The notes below the pieces were generated by a model. It was not told the DNA's origin and ran no database searches. It was given only the letters and a program-made list of their open reading frames with translations. A stretch of DNA of 64,000 nt from Rossellomorea aquimaris TF-12. GTDB taxonomy: Bacteria; Bacillota; Bacilli; Bacillales; Bacillaceae_B. The first letter of the stretch is position 1. Every line of letters starts with the position of its first letter. The stretch is taken from the NCBI RefSeq assembly GCF_001648555.1, contig NZ_LQXM01000002.1:100708-164707 (forward strand), read 5' to 3'. The position numbers and the translations under genes are program-made. Below, piece after piece: positions 7,488-16,455 of the stretch.

Positions 7488-8399
7488 ATGAGCAATGATA
7501 ATAAGGTTGAAGGCAAATATAATATAAAGGCTGTGTCAACAATTCTTGGTATACAGCCGGGAACGTTAAGGGCATGGGAAAGAAGATATAACATTATTGC
7601 TCCGGTGAGGAATGAATCTGGCCATCGCCTTTATACAGAAAAACATCTTAATATATTAAAGTGGTTAGTAGAGAAGGTTAATCAAGGTTTTACCATCAGT
7701 CAAGCAGTCGCTCTGTTGGACAAACAAGAAATAGAAGACAATGAAATGACGACTTCTGAACAAAAAGACCGAACAAAAAATATTTCAGATGATCTTATGA
7801 AAGCATTACTTAGTTTTGATGAATCAAAAGCTCATGAAATTATTAATCATTCTTTTACAATTTATACAATTGATAAAGTCGTAATTGATATTTTGGGTGG
7901 GTTACTTGTAGAGATAGGAAACCTTTGGGAAAATGGTGAAATCTCAACTGCCCACGAACATTTTGCTACTTCGATTCTAAGATCCCGCATAGGGATTATT
8001 ATGCATTCATTTCCACACAATGGTATCCTGCCTAAAGTAGTGGCAGTATGCGGACCAGGTGAATGGCATGAACTTGGTTTATTAATCTTTACTCTTTATG
8101 TTAGAAGAAAGGGGTTCGAAGTGATTTATTTAGGGTCGAGTATAAAAGAAAATGATATCGATATCGTTTTAGATGAAATTGACCCTAAATTTCTATTTTT
8201 CTCCTGTACAATGAGAGAAAACATTGAACACTTACTTTCTTTAGTCTCTTCATTAAAAGAAGAAAGAGATGGATTAGAGATAGGGATTGGCGGTTTTGCT
8301 GTTGACCAGTTATCTAAAGAAAAGAAAGAGGAGTACTTTGAACACATTGTTGGACAAACGAAACCAGAGTGGGAACTATGGTTAAAAAGTAAAATATAG
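7488..8399 (+). CDS. MerR-type regulator with B12-binding domain (CarH/LitR-like)
   Basis: 303 residues. Residues about 10-80 form a MerR winged helix-turn-helix (YNIKAVSTILGIQPGTLRAWERRY). Residues about 105-175 form the four-helix cobalamin-cap domain with W147-x9-E157-H158, and the C-terminal Rossmann domain has E192-x-H194-x-x-G197, the lower-ligand motif. Both signatures are diagnostic of CarH/LitR photoreceptors, which hold adenosylcobalamin and release operator DNA when light breaks its Co-C bond. ATG 7488 follows GGGGGA by six bases; an upstream in-frame start at 7455 has no RBS. It stands alone, with no carotenoid or photolyase gene nearby, so targets are unknown. Confidence 0.85.
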   Translation: MSNDNKVEGKYNIKAVSTILGIQPGTLRAWERRYNIIAPVRNESGHRLYTEKHLNILKWLVEKVNQGFTISQAVALLDKQEIEDNEMTTSEQKDRTKNISDDLMKALLSFDESKAHEIINHSFTIYTIDKVVIDILGGLLVEIGNLWENGEISTAHEHFATSILRSRIGIIMHSFPHNGILPKVVAVCGPGEWHELGLLIFTLYVRRKGFEVIYLGSSIKENDIDIVLDEIDPKFLFFSCTMRENIEHLLSLVSSLKEERDGLEIGIGGFAVDQLSKEKKEEYFEHIVGQTKPEWELWLKSKI

Positions 8400-8473
8400 C
8401 ACCTGCATGCACTGATTTGTGCCCCCTACATAATATGATGATAAATCGTCACTCTCATGGGGGGGTACAAATA

Positions 8474-9058
8474 ATGAAGCTAGAAAGAATTTCAGATAAT
8501 AAAATAAAGTTTTCCATTGGTGTAGAAGAACTGGAACAAAAAGGACTCTTTGAACAGGACCAGTGGAAAGATTCATATATTTGGCATGATCTTTTTGAAG
8601 AAATGCTTGATGAAGTACAAGGGAAATTTGGAATCGAAACTCAAATGGAAATCACAGTTGAAATTGAATCCTTTGATGAAAAAGAAATTTGCATGATTCT
8701 CACTCTAGAGAGCGATGAAGAATTTTTTGATTGGGAGCATGATGTTGAATCCATTTCACCACAAAAAGAACTGGATATATTAATTCAATTTAGTGAGTTT
8801 GACCCTGTAGTTGAACTATTAAAAAGATTAAGCCATTCACTTAATATTAAAGATGATTCCATCTCAATAGAACTTTATTCGTATGATGGTCATTATTATC
8901 TCCTCTTTGAAGATTTGATTGAAAAGGACTTTCTTCTCATTGACCCGTTCTCCTTTGAATATGGGGATAAACCAAGAAATACTAAATATGTTTTAAAGGA
9001 ATACGGGCACCCAATCCTAATAAAAAACACCTTAAGTCAAATTCTTTTATATTTTTAA
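8474..9058 (+). CDS. mecB: MecA-family adaptor protein YpbH (MecB)
   Basis: 194 residues. The N-terminal segment (MKLERISDNKIKFSIGVEELEQKGL) and the separate C-terminal domain are the two parts of MecA-type adaptors: the first binds substrate and the second docks on ClpC for delivery to ClpCP. Acidic linker between them (about 75-110). YpbH/MecB is the MecA paralogue of Bacillus, linked to competence and sporulation control. Start at 8474 follows a run of G residues used as RBS; an in-frame start at 8417 has none. Position just upstream of gudB agrees with B. subtilis. Confidence 0.85.
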   Translation: MKLERISDNKIKFSIGVEELEQKGLFEQDQWKDSYIWHDLFEEMLDEVQGKFGIETQMEITVEIESFDEKEICMILTLESDEEFFDWEHDVESISPQKELDILIQFSEFDPVVELLKRLSHSLNIKDDSISIELYSYDGHYYLLFEDLIEKDFLLIDPFSFEYGDKPRNTKYVLKEYGHPILIKNTLSQILLYF

Positions 9059-9428
9059 TTCACCTTTCTATAACCCCTTCAAACAAAACTTTTAAGCCTA
9101 TATTCTTAAATTAAGCATAGATCAAACAAAACGTTTCCTACTTACCCCTATAAAGAAATAAAAATAGTCAGACGAAATTATTATAAAATAGGTACAAAAT
9201 AGTCTAAGTGGTACCAAAAAAAGAAGGGTGTGCCTTTTAGGGACCGCTTAGAACCCCTCTCTGTGAGATTCATGGTACATCGTTTTTTTATAAATGACAG
9301 CGTTTTCAAAAAAGTTTAGTTTTTTTTATTTTCTTTCTTTGCAAGAGGAAACCAAACGTGTATACTATGTCTTGAAAGCGGACAAGATTTTACGATTTAC
9401 AGTGAAATATACTGGGAGGTTTACATAA
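9059..9428. other. 370-base gap upstream of gudB
   Basis: No credible ORF. The only supported element is the gudB promoter near the right end. The stretch 9226-9290 is locally less AT-rich (GGGTGTGCC ... GGGACCGC ... CCCCTCTC) and could fold, but I see no clean terminator or known RNA motif. Confidence 0.5.
9339..9366 (+). promoter_or_regulatory. Probable SigA promoter of gudB
   Basis: TTGCAA at 9339-9344 and TATACT at 9361-9366 with 16 bases between. The start codon lies 62 bases after the -10 box. Confidence 0.6.
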
Positions 9429-10706
9429 ATGGTAGCCGAAAAGGGGAAAGAAAATCATCAAACATCAGATAAACATGATGTGTTGAAATCTACGCAAACG
9501 GTTATTCACCTTGCGCTTGATAAATTAGGTTATCCTGAAGAAGTTTTTGAATTGTTGAAAGAACCTGTAAGAATGTTAACCGTTAAAATACCCGTGAGAA
9601 TGGACGACGGTAAAGTTAAGGTATTTACAGGTTACCGTTCCCAACATAATGACGCAGTTGGGCCCACAAAAGGTGGAATTCGTTTTCATCCTAATGTGAC
9701 AGAAAAGGAAGTAAAAGCACTCTCTATATGGATGAGTTTAAAATGCGGAATTGTTGATTTGCCGTATGGTGGTGGTAAAGGTGGAATCATTTGTGATCCA
9801 CGGGATATGTCTTTCAGAGAATTAGAACGATTAAGTAGAGGTTATGTTCGTGCCATTAGTCAAATTGTAGGTCCATCTAAAGATATTCCAGCTCCAGATG
9901 TTTTTACCAACTCTCAAATAATGGCTTGGATGATGGATGAATATAGTCGAATAGATGAATATAATTCACCAGGATTTATCACAGGTAAGCCACTTGTTCT
10001 TGGAGGGTCCCACGGTAGGGAAACGGCAACTGCCAAAGGTGTGACGATTTGTATACGAGAAGCTGCAAAGAAAAAAGGAATAAAGCTTGAAGGAGCAAGA
10101 GTCGTTGTTCAAGGGTTTGGAAACGCAGGTAGCTTCCTAGCAAAATTCATGCATGATGCTGGTGCAAAAGTAATTGGAATTTCGGATGCCTATGGCGGTT
10201 TACATGATGTAGATGGCTTAGACATAGATTATTTACTTGATCGAAGAGACAGCTTCGGTACTGTAACGAAATTATTCAATAACACAATTTCAAATCAAGA
10301 ATTATTAGAGCTTGATTGTGATATCTTAGTCCCGGCAGCCATTGAGAATCAAATTACTGAAGATAATGCACACAATATCAGGGCGAGTATCGTAGTTGAA
10401 GCTGCTAATGGACCAACTACATTAGATGCTACTAAAATCCTTACAGAAAGAGGGGTTTTATTGGTACCAGATGTTCTTGCTTCATCTGGAGGAGTTACCG
10501 TTTCATACTTCGAATGGGTACAAAACAACCAAGGATACTATTGGTCTGAAGAAGAAGTGGAAGAGAAGCTTGAAAAAATACTCATTAATTCATTTAACAA
10601 CGTTTATGATACGGCTCAATCAAGAAGAGTAGATATGAGACTTGCTGCTTACATGGTAGGAGTAAGGAAAATGGCAGAGGCTTGCCGCTTCAGAGGTTGG
10701 ATCTAA
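9429..10706 (+). CDS. gudB: NAD-specific glutamate dehydrogenase
   Basis: 425 residues, full length. Catalyses oxidative deamination of glutamate to 2-oxoglutarate and ammonia in the cytoplasm. Visible: substrate pocket GGGKGG, catalytic region PAPDVFTN, dinucleotide motif GFGNAGS, and C-terminal VSYFEWVQN. The segment [12 protein letters not shown] has no tandem duplication, unlike the cryptic gudB allele of B. subtilis 168, so the enzyme should be active. RBS GGGAGG lies before ATG 9429. It is a single-gene unit with its own promoter and terminator; rocG is a close paralogue, but location after ypbH favours gudB. Confidence 0.93.
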   Translation: MVAEKGKENHQTSDKHDVLKSTQTVIHLALDKLGYPEEVFELLKEPVRMLTVKIPVRMDDGKVKVFTGYRSQHNDAVGPTKGGIRFHPNVTEKEVKALSIWMSLKCGIVDLPYGGGKGGIICDPRDMSFRELERLSRGYVRAISQIVGPSKDIPAPDVFTNSQIMAWMMDEYSRIDEYNSPGFITGKPLVLGGSHGRETATAKGVTICIREAAKKKGIKLEGARVVVQGFGNAGSFLAKFMHDAGAKVIGISDAYGGLHDVDGLDIDYLLDRRDSFGTVTKLFNNTISNQELLELDCDILVPAAIENQITEDNAHNIRASIVVEAANGPTTLDATKILTERGVLLVPDVLASSGGVTVSYFEWVQNNQGYYWSEEEVEEKLEKILINSFNNVYDTAQSRRVDMRLAAYMVGVRKMAEACRFRGWI

Positions 10707-10820
10707 GAACTCCTTTAAGAATAACTGTGTTTGGACTGATTAACATAGACAAAAGCGAGAATTTTGTCAATGTGTTTAATAGTAATACAATTTACGAAAA
10801 AAGCTTCATAAATAAGCAAT

Positions 10821-10855
10821 GGGAGAGACTAACGGTCTCTCTCATTTTATATTTT
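10821..10855 (+). terminator. Intrinsic terminator downstream of gudB
   Basis: GAGAGAC, a five-base loop, GTCTCTC, then an AT-rich tract beginning CATTTTATATTTT. It lies 115 bases after the gudB stop. Confidence 0.7.
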
Positions 10856-10856
10856 A

Positions 10857-11014
10857 GGCTCTTTTCGTAAACTTTGTTACTTTTATTTCAGAAGATGCTC
10901 ACTTCCCAGTTCATGGGCGCAGAGTATCCTCTGCTGACGTCGGCTGAAAACGGAGCGTTGACAGAGCCTTAGGTGAAATTATGTTATAATACAACAATCT
11001 TTGCGAAAAGAGGC
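10857..11014. repeat. MITE-like repeat, copy 1
   Basis: A 158-base segment bounded by imperfect 24-base inverted repeats: GGCTCTTTTCGTAAACTTTG at the left and, reading the other strand from the right, GCCTCTTTTCGCAAAGATTG (18 of 24 positions agree over the full arms). No ORF inside. Related termini occur at 26035-26207 and 35188-35470. The interior has TGACAGAGCC, close to TGACAAAGCC in the 26-kb copy. The element sits between the gudB terminator and the ypdA promoter. Confidence 0.6.
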
Positions 11015-11032
11015 TTATATAAGGGATTACTT

Positions 11033-11061
11033 TTGACCAATAATTAAAATTATTCCATAAT
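11033..11061 (+). promoter_or_regulatory. Probable SigA promoter of ypdA
   Basis: TTGACC at 11033-11038 and CATAAT at 11056-11061 with a 17-base spacer, followed by an 83-base leader to the start codon. Confidence 0.5.
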
Positions 11062-11144
11062 AATTGGTGGGAGATAATTCGAAGTTCTGAAGAAAACTAA
11101 CTATATCATCTTTCAGATAGAGTAATTTGAAGGAGTGTCCAAAT

Positions 11145-12107
11145 TTGAAAACTGAAGATTGTATTATTGTAGGTGGAGGCCCTTGTGGGTTGTCAGCTGC
11201 TATAAGTTTAAAGGATCAAGGAATAGATCCTTTAATTATTGAAAAAGGCAATATTGTAAATGCTATTTATCATTACCCTACTCACCAAACTTTTTTCTCT
11301 TCAAGTGAGAAATTAGAAATCGGTGATGTTCCTTTTGTTATTGAGGAACATAAGCCTCGTCGTAATCAGGCTCTTGTTTATTATCGTGAGGTAGCAAAAA
11401 GAAAAAAATTAAGGATTAATCGTTTTGAGCTGGTTCAAAACGTAGAAAAAAGTGAACAGGGTTTTATTATTTCTACCTCAAAGGAAACATACCAAGCGAA
11501 ACATGTAATCATTGCAACTGGTTATTATGATTCTCCAAATTACTTGAACATTCCAGGTGAAAAAGAAGAAAAGGTATTTCATTACTTTAAAGAAGCACAT
11601 CCCTTTTTTGACACCGATGTTGTTGTAATAGGTGGAAAGAATTCAGCAGTCGATGCTGCCTTAGAATTAAATAAAGCAGGAGCAAGAGTAACGGTGATTT
11701 ATCGTGGAAGTGAATACTCAAAAAGTGTAAAGCCATGGATACTTCCTAATTTCGATGCATTAGTTCGAAGTGGTGAGATAAATATGGAATTTAATTCGTG
11801 TGTTCAAGAAATAAAGGAACAGTCTGTAATCTATGATACTCAAGGAGAACAAAAGGAGATATACAATGATTTTGTTTTTGCTATGACAGGGTATCATCCA
11901 GATCACGGTTTTCTTACTAAGATGGGAATTAGCATTGATGATGAAACAGGAAGACCATCCTTTAATCCTGACACTATGGAGACGAATGTGAATGGAGTAT
12001 ACATCGCAGGAGTTATAGCAGCAGGAAATAATGCCAATGAAATATTTATTGAAAACGGGAGATTACATGGAGGATTAATAGCAAGCTCTATTGTAGGTAA
12101 AGATTGA
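11145..12107 (+). CDS. ypdA: Bacillithiol disulfide reductase YpdA (Bdr), FAD/NADPH dependent
   Basis: 320 residues. Two Rossmann motifs are visible: GGGPCGLSAA near the N terminus for FAD and VIGGKNSAVDAA at about 165 for NADPH; the C terminus has the GVYIAGVIAAG flavoprotein signature. YpdA reduces bacillithiol disulfide. The bacillithiol synthesis genes bshB1 and bshA are in the same window at 52.8-54.6 kb. The start is TTG 11145, nine bases after AAGGAG; an earlier in-frame TTG at 11127 overlaps that RBS. The single active-site Cys is in the GGGPCG motif. Confidence 0.9.
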   Translation: MKTEDCIIVGGGPCGLSAAISLKDQGIDPLIIEKGNIVNAIYHYPTHQTFFSSSEKLEIGDVPFVIEEHKPRRNQALVYYREVAKRKKLRINRFELVQNVEKSEQGFIISTSKETYQAKHVIIATGYYDSPNYLNIPGEKEEKVFHYFKEAHPFFDTDVVVIGGKNSAVDAALELNKAGARVTVIYRGSEYSKSVKPWILPNFDALVRSGEINMEFNSCVQEIKEQSVIYDTQGEQKEIYNDFVFAMTGYHPDHGFLTKMGISIDDETGRPSFNPDTMETNVNGVYIAGVIAAGNNANEIFIENGRLHGGLIASSIVGKD

Positions 12108-12150
12108 TCATAAAGTAACTTCATGAATATTTTTCATATCTATAATTTAC

Positions 12151-12182
12151 AAAACGACTCGCGGATTTCACGAGTCGTTTTA
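12151..12182. terminator. Terminator between ypdA and the convergent asparaginase
   Basis: AAAACGACTCG / CGAGTCGTTTTA with a nine-base loop; A-rich on one side and T-rich on the other, so it can serve both strands. A second short hairpin (ACTTTGTT / AACAAAGT) follows at about 12198-12221. Confidence 0.8.
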
Positions 12183-12222
12183 GGATATTTTTGCTAACTT
12201 TGTTGCCTATCTAACAAAGTCA

Positions 12223-13196
12223 TTAGTTTTTAAATATCTTCTCAAGTTCGTGGAAATCGTTGGTTTGAGAAAGAGCAACCATCAATTTTATACGGGCTTT
12301 CTGTCCATTAAGGCCGTTAGAAAAAATGACTCCCTTTTCCTTTAATTGTTTTCCTCCACCACTATAACCATAAATATCTTGAACAATCCCGTTAAAGCAT
12401 CTTGAAACAAGCACAACGGGAATATTTGCAGATAACAATTCATTTATACCATGGACGGCTTCAGGTGGAAGATTCCCTTGTCCAAGTGCCTCTATAATCA
12501 CACCATCAAATTGTAAATCCTTAATTGCAATTAACAGGCCCGAGTCCATCCCAGCATATGCTTTGATTAAAGTAACTCGTTTTGAGATATCGCAAACTTG
12601 ATAGCTCTCAGAGGAAGTAGGTTGGTGGTGAAAAAGTACGCCTCTTTTTGTAACAATTCCAATTGGTCCATATTGCGGGCTTTGGAAGGTAGAAACGTTG
12701 CTTGTGTGTGTTTTGTTACGTTTTTTGCTGAATGAATTTCATCATTTAATACAACTAATACACCTTTATTCTTTGATTTACTATCTGCTGCTACACGAAC
12801 AGATGATATAAGATTATACAATCCATCTGCTCCAATTTCGTTACTCGATCTCATGGCCCCTGTAACGACAATAGAAATAGGTAAGGATATGGTAAGATCT
12901 AAGAAATAAGCTGTTTCTTCTAAAGTATCTGTTCCATGTGTAATAACTGCCCCGTCAAACGCCTTTTCCTTGTACTTCTCTTCTATTAGTTCTTTAAGTT
13001 GGTACATATGCTGTTCAGTAATGTGGGGAGAAGGTAGGTGAAATGCTTCCTCTACTGTGATATTAGCTAAGTTTGAAACAATGGAAGTTTGAACGGATAA
13101 AGGATTTTCTTTCCCTGGAATCACTTCTCCTGTACTAACATCCTCCATCATAGAAATCGTTCCACCTGTATGTATTACTAAAATATTTTTTTTCAT
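12223..13196 (-). pseudogene. ansA: L-asparaginase, disrupted by a single-base frameshift
   Basis: The first part (13196 down to about 12714) encodes the asparaginase N terminus with TGGTIS at 11-16 and HGTDTLEET. Around 12711-12714 the frame is lost in a run of four A residues (- strand); inserting one A restores an uninterrupted reading (AKNVTKTHTSNVSTF...) to the stop at 12223. The repaired protein has about 324 residues, the normal family length, and keeps the C-terminal domain (DSGLLIAIKDL...). Either a recent loss-of-function mutation or a sequencing error. The enzyme would hydrolyse asparagine to aspartate and ammonia. RBS AGGAGG precedes the ATG. Confidence 0.88.
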
Positions 13197-13286
13197 ATGG
13201 GCATTCCTCCTGTCAAATAAAATGTTATTTCCAATCTTACTTTAACATGATACGATTAAGAAAACCGAAAGAAAAGAGGACTTTTT

Positions 13287-13973
13287 ATGCTGGTGATTTT
13301 ATCAGCGGGTATAGCACCAGGATTAGCGTTGCTGAGTTATTTTTATTTGCGCGACGAATATGAATCAGAACCGATTACATTAGTGTTTAAGACATTTATT
13401 TATGGAACTATCATAACCTTCCCTATTATGTTCCTTCAATATGTATTGGGAGTTGAAGGGTTCATTCCATCAAATTTGGCCAATGCATATATTTCCTCAG
13501 GATTACTTGAAGAGTTTTTCAAATGGTTTATTTTGATGTTTGCAATTTTTCAGCACGTTAATTTCAATGACCCTTATGATGGTATTGTCTATGGTGCAAG
13601 TGTGTCTTTAGGCTTTGCTACAGTGGAAAACATATTATATTTAGTAGCAAATGGCGTTGAGTATGCATTTGGTAGAGCATTGCTTCCTGTTTCAAGTCAT
13701 GCCTTATTTGGAGTTATTATGGGTTATTACTTAGGAAAAGCCAAATTTTCTTTAAAAGAAGAAAAACGAAAGTGGTTATTGATTTCCCTTTTTATTCCGA
13801 TCTTTTTACACGGAACATATAATTATATTTTTCTTGCTGAAAAAAATTGGATCTATTATATGATTCCCTTCATGTTCTTTCTATGGTGGCTTGGTTTGAA
13901 AAAAGTAAAACATGCACATCGACTAACAGAAAAACAATACAACAATCAATTATATAAAGAAAAGGTTCAATAA
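13287..13973 (+). CDS. prsW: Intramembrane protease PrsW
   Basis: 228-residue membrane protein with several hydrophobic helices. The EE-x-x-K element (LEEFFKW, about 77-83) and later H residues (SSHALFG, LHGTYN) form the predicted active site of this CPBP-related family. In B. subtilis PrsW makes the first cut of the anti-sigma factor RsiW, releasing SigW under envelope stress. It is divergent from the asparaginase across 90 bases and lies just upstream of sleB, as in B. subtilis (ypdC). Confidence 0.9.
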   Translation: MLVILSAGIAPGLALLSYFYLRDEYESEPITLVFKTFIYGTIITFPIMFLQYVLGVEGFIPSNLANAYISSGLLEEFFKWFILMFAIFQHVNFNDPYDGIVYGASVSLGFATVENILYLVANGVEYAFGRALLPVSSHALFGVIMGYYLGKAKFSLKEEKRKWLLISLFIPIFLHGTYNYIFLAEKNWIYYMIPFMFFLWWLGLKKVKHAHRLTEKQYNNQLYKEKVQ

Positions 13974-14005
13974 AAGACGTTCTCAAATTGAGGACGTCTT
14001 TTTTT
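13973..14005 (+). terminator. Intrinsic terminator after prsW
   Basis: AAAGACGT-TCTC, five-base loop, GAGG-ACGTCTTT with one wobble pair, then a T run. Starts at the stop codon. Confidence 0.9.
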
Positions 14006-14084
14006 CTTATAACGCTTGTATAAAATGGGAGTCTCTACAAAAACTAGAGTTAATGTTAATTGAAGATATGGAGGTTAAAGCATT

Positions 14085-14933
14085 ATGAATAGTCGCTTCA
14101 AAATATCTATTACTTCAGTCGTCATGGTGCTTATGTGTTCTCTTTTAATGATTTCATCAGAAGGAGAGAAGGCAGACGCTTTTTCAAACCAAGTCATTCA
14201 GCATGGTGCAACTGGTGAAGATGTAATAGAGCTACAAGCAAGGTTACAGTATATAGGGTACTACAATGGGGATATTGATGGAGTCTTTGGTTGGGGGACA
14301 TATTGGGCTTTAAGAAACTTCCAATATGAATTTGGTCTAGAAATTGACGGTTTAGCAGGTCAAGAGACAAAAAATAAACTAGTGAAAGCTTCAAAGTATA
14401 ATAAACAATTTGTCAAAGAACAGATCCAAAAAGGGAAAAACTTTAGTCATTACGGAGGTACTAATCTTAACAAACAAGCTGAGGGAGGCGGAGGAAAAGG
14501 GACTAGTGCTAAGCAGCCACAACAACAGCAAAAGCAAACCCCTTCCAAACCAACAGCGGTGAATACACCAAATGGCTTTTCTCAAAACGACATCCAATTA
14601 ATGGCGAATGCTGTTTATGGTGAAGCACGAGGTGAACCATACGAAGGTCAAGTTGCAGTTGCAGCAGTTATTTTAAATCGAGTAGATAGCTCAGCATTTC
14701 CAAACACAGCTGCAGGAGTAATATTTGAACCTGGTGCGTTTACTGCTGTTGCAGATGGGCAAATTTGGCTGACACCAAACGAAAAGGCGAAGGAAGCTGT
14801 GTTGGATGCTATCAATGGTTGGGATCCATCCTCTAGTGCCATTTATTATTTTAATCCTGCAACAGCTACAAGTAAATGGATTTGGTCCCGTCCACAAATA
14901 AAGAAAATAGGAAAGCACATATTCTGTAATTAA
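14085..14933 (+). CDS. sleB: Spore cortex-lytic enzyme SleB
   Basis: 282 residues: signal peptide (about 1-31), peptidoglycan-binding domain (about 38-92, GATGEDVIELQARLQYIGYY), Gly/Gln-rich linker (about 125-155) and the SleB catalytic domain (about 160-282, with NAVYGEARGEPYEGQ holding the catalytic Glu). SleB is a lytic transglycosylase that degrades spore cortex containing muramic lactam during germination. It is made in the forespore and stored with YpeB, whose gene follows by 14 bases. Forespore control by SigG is expected; I see no clear match to read. Confidence 0.95.
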   Translation: MNSRFKISITSVVMVLMCSLLMISSEGEKADAFSNQVIQHGATGEDVIELQARLQYIGYYNGDIDGVFGWGTYWALRNFQYEFGLEIDGLAGQETKNKLVKASKYNKQFVKEQIQKGKNFSHYGGTNLNKQAEGGGGKGTSAKQPQQQQKQTPSKPTAVNTPNGFSQNDIQLMANAVYGEARGEPYEGQVAVAAVILNRVDSSAFPNTAAGVIFEPGAFTAVADGQIWLTPNEKAKEAVLDAINGWDPSSSAIYYFNPATATSKWIWSRPQIKKIGKHIFCN

Positions 14934-14947
14934 TGAGGTGAAGTAAA

Positions 14948-16294
14948 GTGCTACGTGTAATTCTAATCACTGTACTCGTTCTGGGCGTTGCAGGTACAGC
15001 CTTTTGGGGGTATCAAGAACACCAGGAGAAAAATGCGGTATTAATAAATGCTGAAAATAATTACCAGCGTGCGTTTCATGAATTAACTTACCAGATGGAT
15101 CTTCTCCACGATAAAATAGGTTCGACTTTAGCAATGAACTCACGGAAATCTCTATCTCCTGCTCTTGCAGATGTATGGAGACTGACTTCCCAAGCTCATA
15201 GTGACGTTGGTCAACTTCCTTTGACCCTTTTACCATTTAATAAAACGGAGGAGTTTTTAAGCAATATCGGAGATTTCAGCTACCGAGTAGCCGTGAGGGA
15301 CCTTGATAAAAATCCACTATCTGAAAAAGAATACAAATCATTAGAAGGATTATATAAACAAAGTGCCGATATACAGAAAGAGTTAAGAAGGGTTCAATAT
15401 TTAGTTATTAAGAATAACTTAAGATGGATGGACGTGGAACTGGCTCTAGCATCAGGAAAAGAGCAGTCAGACAATACAATCATTGATGGATTTAAGACGG
15501 TTGAAAAAAATGTCTCTGGATACGATGAAGCAAATTTCGGAAACACCACTTTTGTAAATACAGAGAAAAAAGATGATAATTTCAAAAAGCTACAAGGTAA
15601 AGCAATTTCTAAAAAAGAAGCCGTTGAAGTGTTAAGAAAATATTCAGGTTTGAAGGAAACCAAGAATGCCAAGGTAGCTAAAAGTGGAAAAGGTTCTAAT
15701 TACGAATTTTATAGTGTGTCAATTGGCAACGGAAAAACTGAAGCGAGTATGGATATAACTAAAAAGGGAGGATATCCTATTTGGTACATTCATAATCGAG
15801 AAGTGAAAGATACGAAAATTAGTTTAAATAAAGCTGCTGAGAAAGCTACTCAATTTTTAAAAGAAAATAAATTTGAGAAATTAGAGCTGTTTGAAAGTGC
15901 TCAATATAATAATATTGGAATCTTCACGTATGTAACGATTGTAGATGAAACAAGGATATATCCTGATTCTGTGAAAATAAAAGTAGCTTTAGACAACGGA
16001 CAAATCATTGGATTTGCTGCAGAAGAATATTTGAAAAATAATCATGAACGAGAATTGCCGAAGCCTTCCATTACCAAAGAAGAAGCAAGAGCCACAACAA
16101 ACCCAAATCTTAAAGTCATGGAAGAGAGAAAGGCTGTCATCGTAAATGACTTAAATGAAGAAGTACTCTGTTTTGAGTTCCTGGGTATGCTAGGTAAAGA
16201 TACGTATCGAATCTTTATAAATGCAAAAACCGGAGAAGAAGAAAAAGTAGAAAGACTTAAAAATGCAGAACCAATATATGAAGAAGTAGTATAA
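14948..16294 (+). CDS. ypeB: Germination protein YpeB
   Basis: 448 residues beginning at GTG with GAGGTGAAG upstream. N-terminal membrane anchor (about 3-20), a helical region (about 30-200) and three PepSY-like repeats in the C-terminal half (for example KAISKKEAVEVLRKYSG, KISLNKAAEKATQFL and ITKEEARATTNPNL). YpeB is required for stable SleB in the spore and inhibits it until proteolysis during germination. The sleB-ypeB pairing is conserved in Bacillus. Confidence 0.95.
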   Translation: MLRVILITVLVLGVAGTAFWGYQEHQEKNAVLINAENNYQRAFHELTYQMDLLHDKIGSTLAMNSRKSLSPALADVWRLTSQAHSDVGQLPLTLLPFNKTEEFLSNIGDFSYRVAVRDLDKNPLSEKEYKSLEGLYKQSADIQKELRRVQYLVIKNNLRWMDVELALASGKEQSDNTIIDGFKTVEKNVSGYDEANFGNTTFVNTEKKDDNFKKLQGKAISKKEAVEVLRKYSGLKETKNAKVAKSGKGSNYEFYSVSIGNGKTEASMDITKKGGYPIWYIHNREVKDTKISLNKAAEKATQFLKENKFEKLELFESAQYNNIGIFTYVTIVDETRIYPDSVKIKVALDNGQIIGFAAEEYLKNNHERELPKPSITKEEARATTNPNLKVMEERKAVIVNDLNEEVLCFEFLGMLGKDTYRIFINAKTGEEEKVERLKNAEPIYEEVV

Positions 16295-16301
16295 TTATTT
16301 T

Positions 16302-16339
16302 ATGAGGGACGGACCTCCATTTGGAGGTCCGTCCCTCAT
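16302..16339. repeat. Perfect 18-base inverted repeat (REP-like or terminator)
   Basis: ATGAGGGACGGACCTCCA and its exact complement, separated by two bases, eight bases after the ypeB stop. The stem is GC-rich but the following sequence (TTTGTTGTTTAAA) is a poor T run. The first 15 bases recur at 31250-31264 inside hepS. It could act as a terminator, but the sequence looks like a dispersed palindromic repeat. Confidence 0.7.
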
Positions 16340-16455
16340 TTGTTGTTTAAATTCAGAAAAGAATGAAAATGTATAAAAAAGTATGGAAAGGTAGATTGTC
16401 ACATGCCATAATAAGGGTACACATAATGGAAGTAAGAAAGTGAGAGTTTTGGACT

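Noticed and set aside
9226..9290. Possible riboswitch before gudB
   Set aside because: Locally GC-richer but no closed stem, no terminator and no known ligand-binding pattern; it also lies upstream of the likely promoter.
10958..10990. TTGACA and TATAAT inside repeat copy 1 as a promoter
   Set aside because: The spacer is 21 bases, too long for SigA; the downstream TTGACC-17-CATAAT is better.
10991..11144. T-box or other known leader before ypdA
   Set aside because: No T-box sequence (TGGNACCGCG) or terminator; only weak AT pairing (ACCAATAATT/AATAATTGGT).
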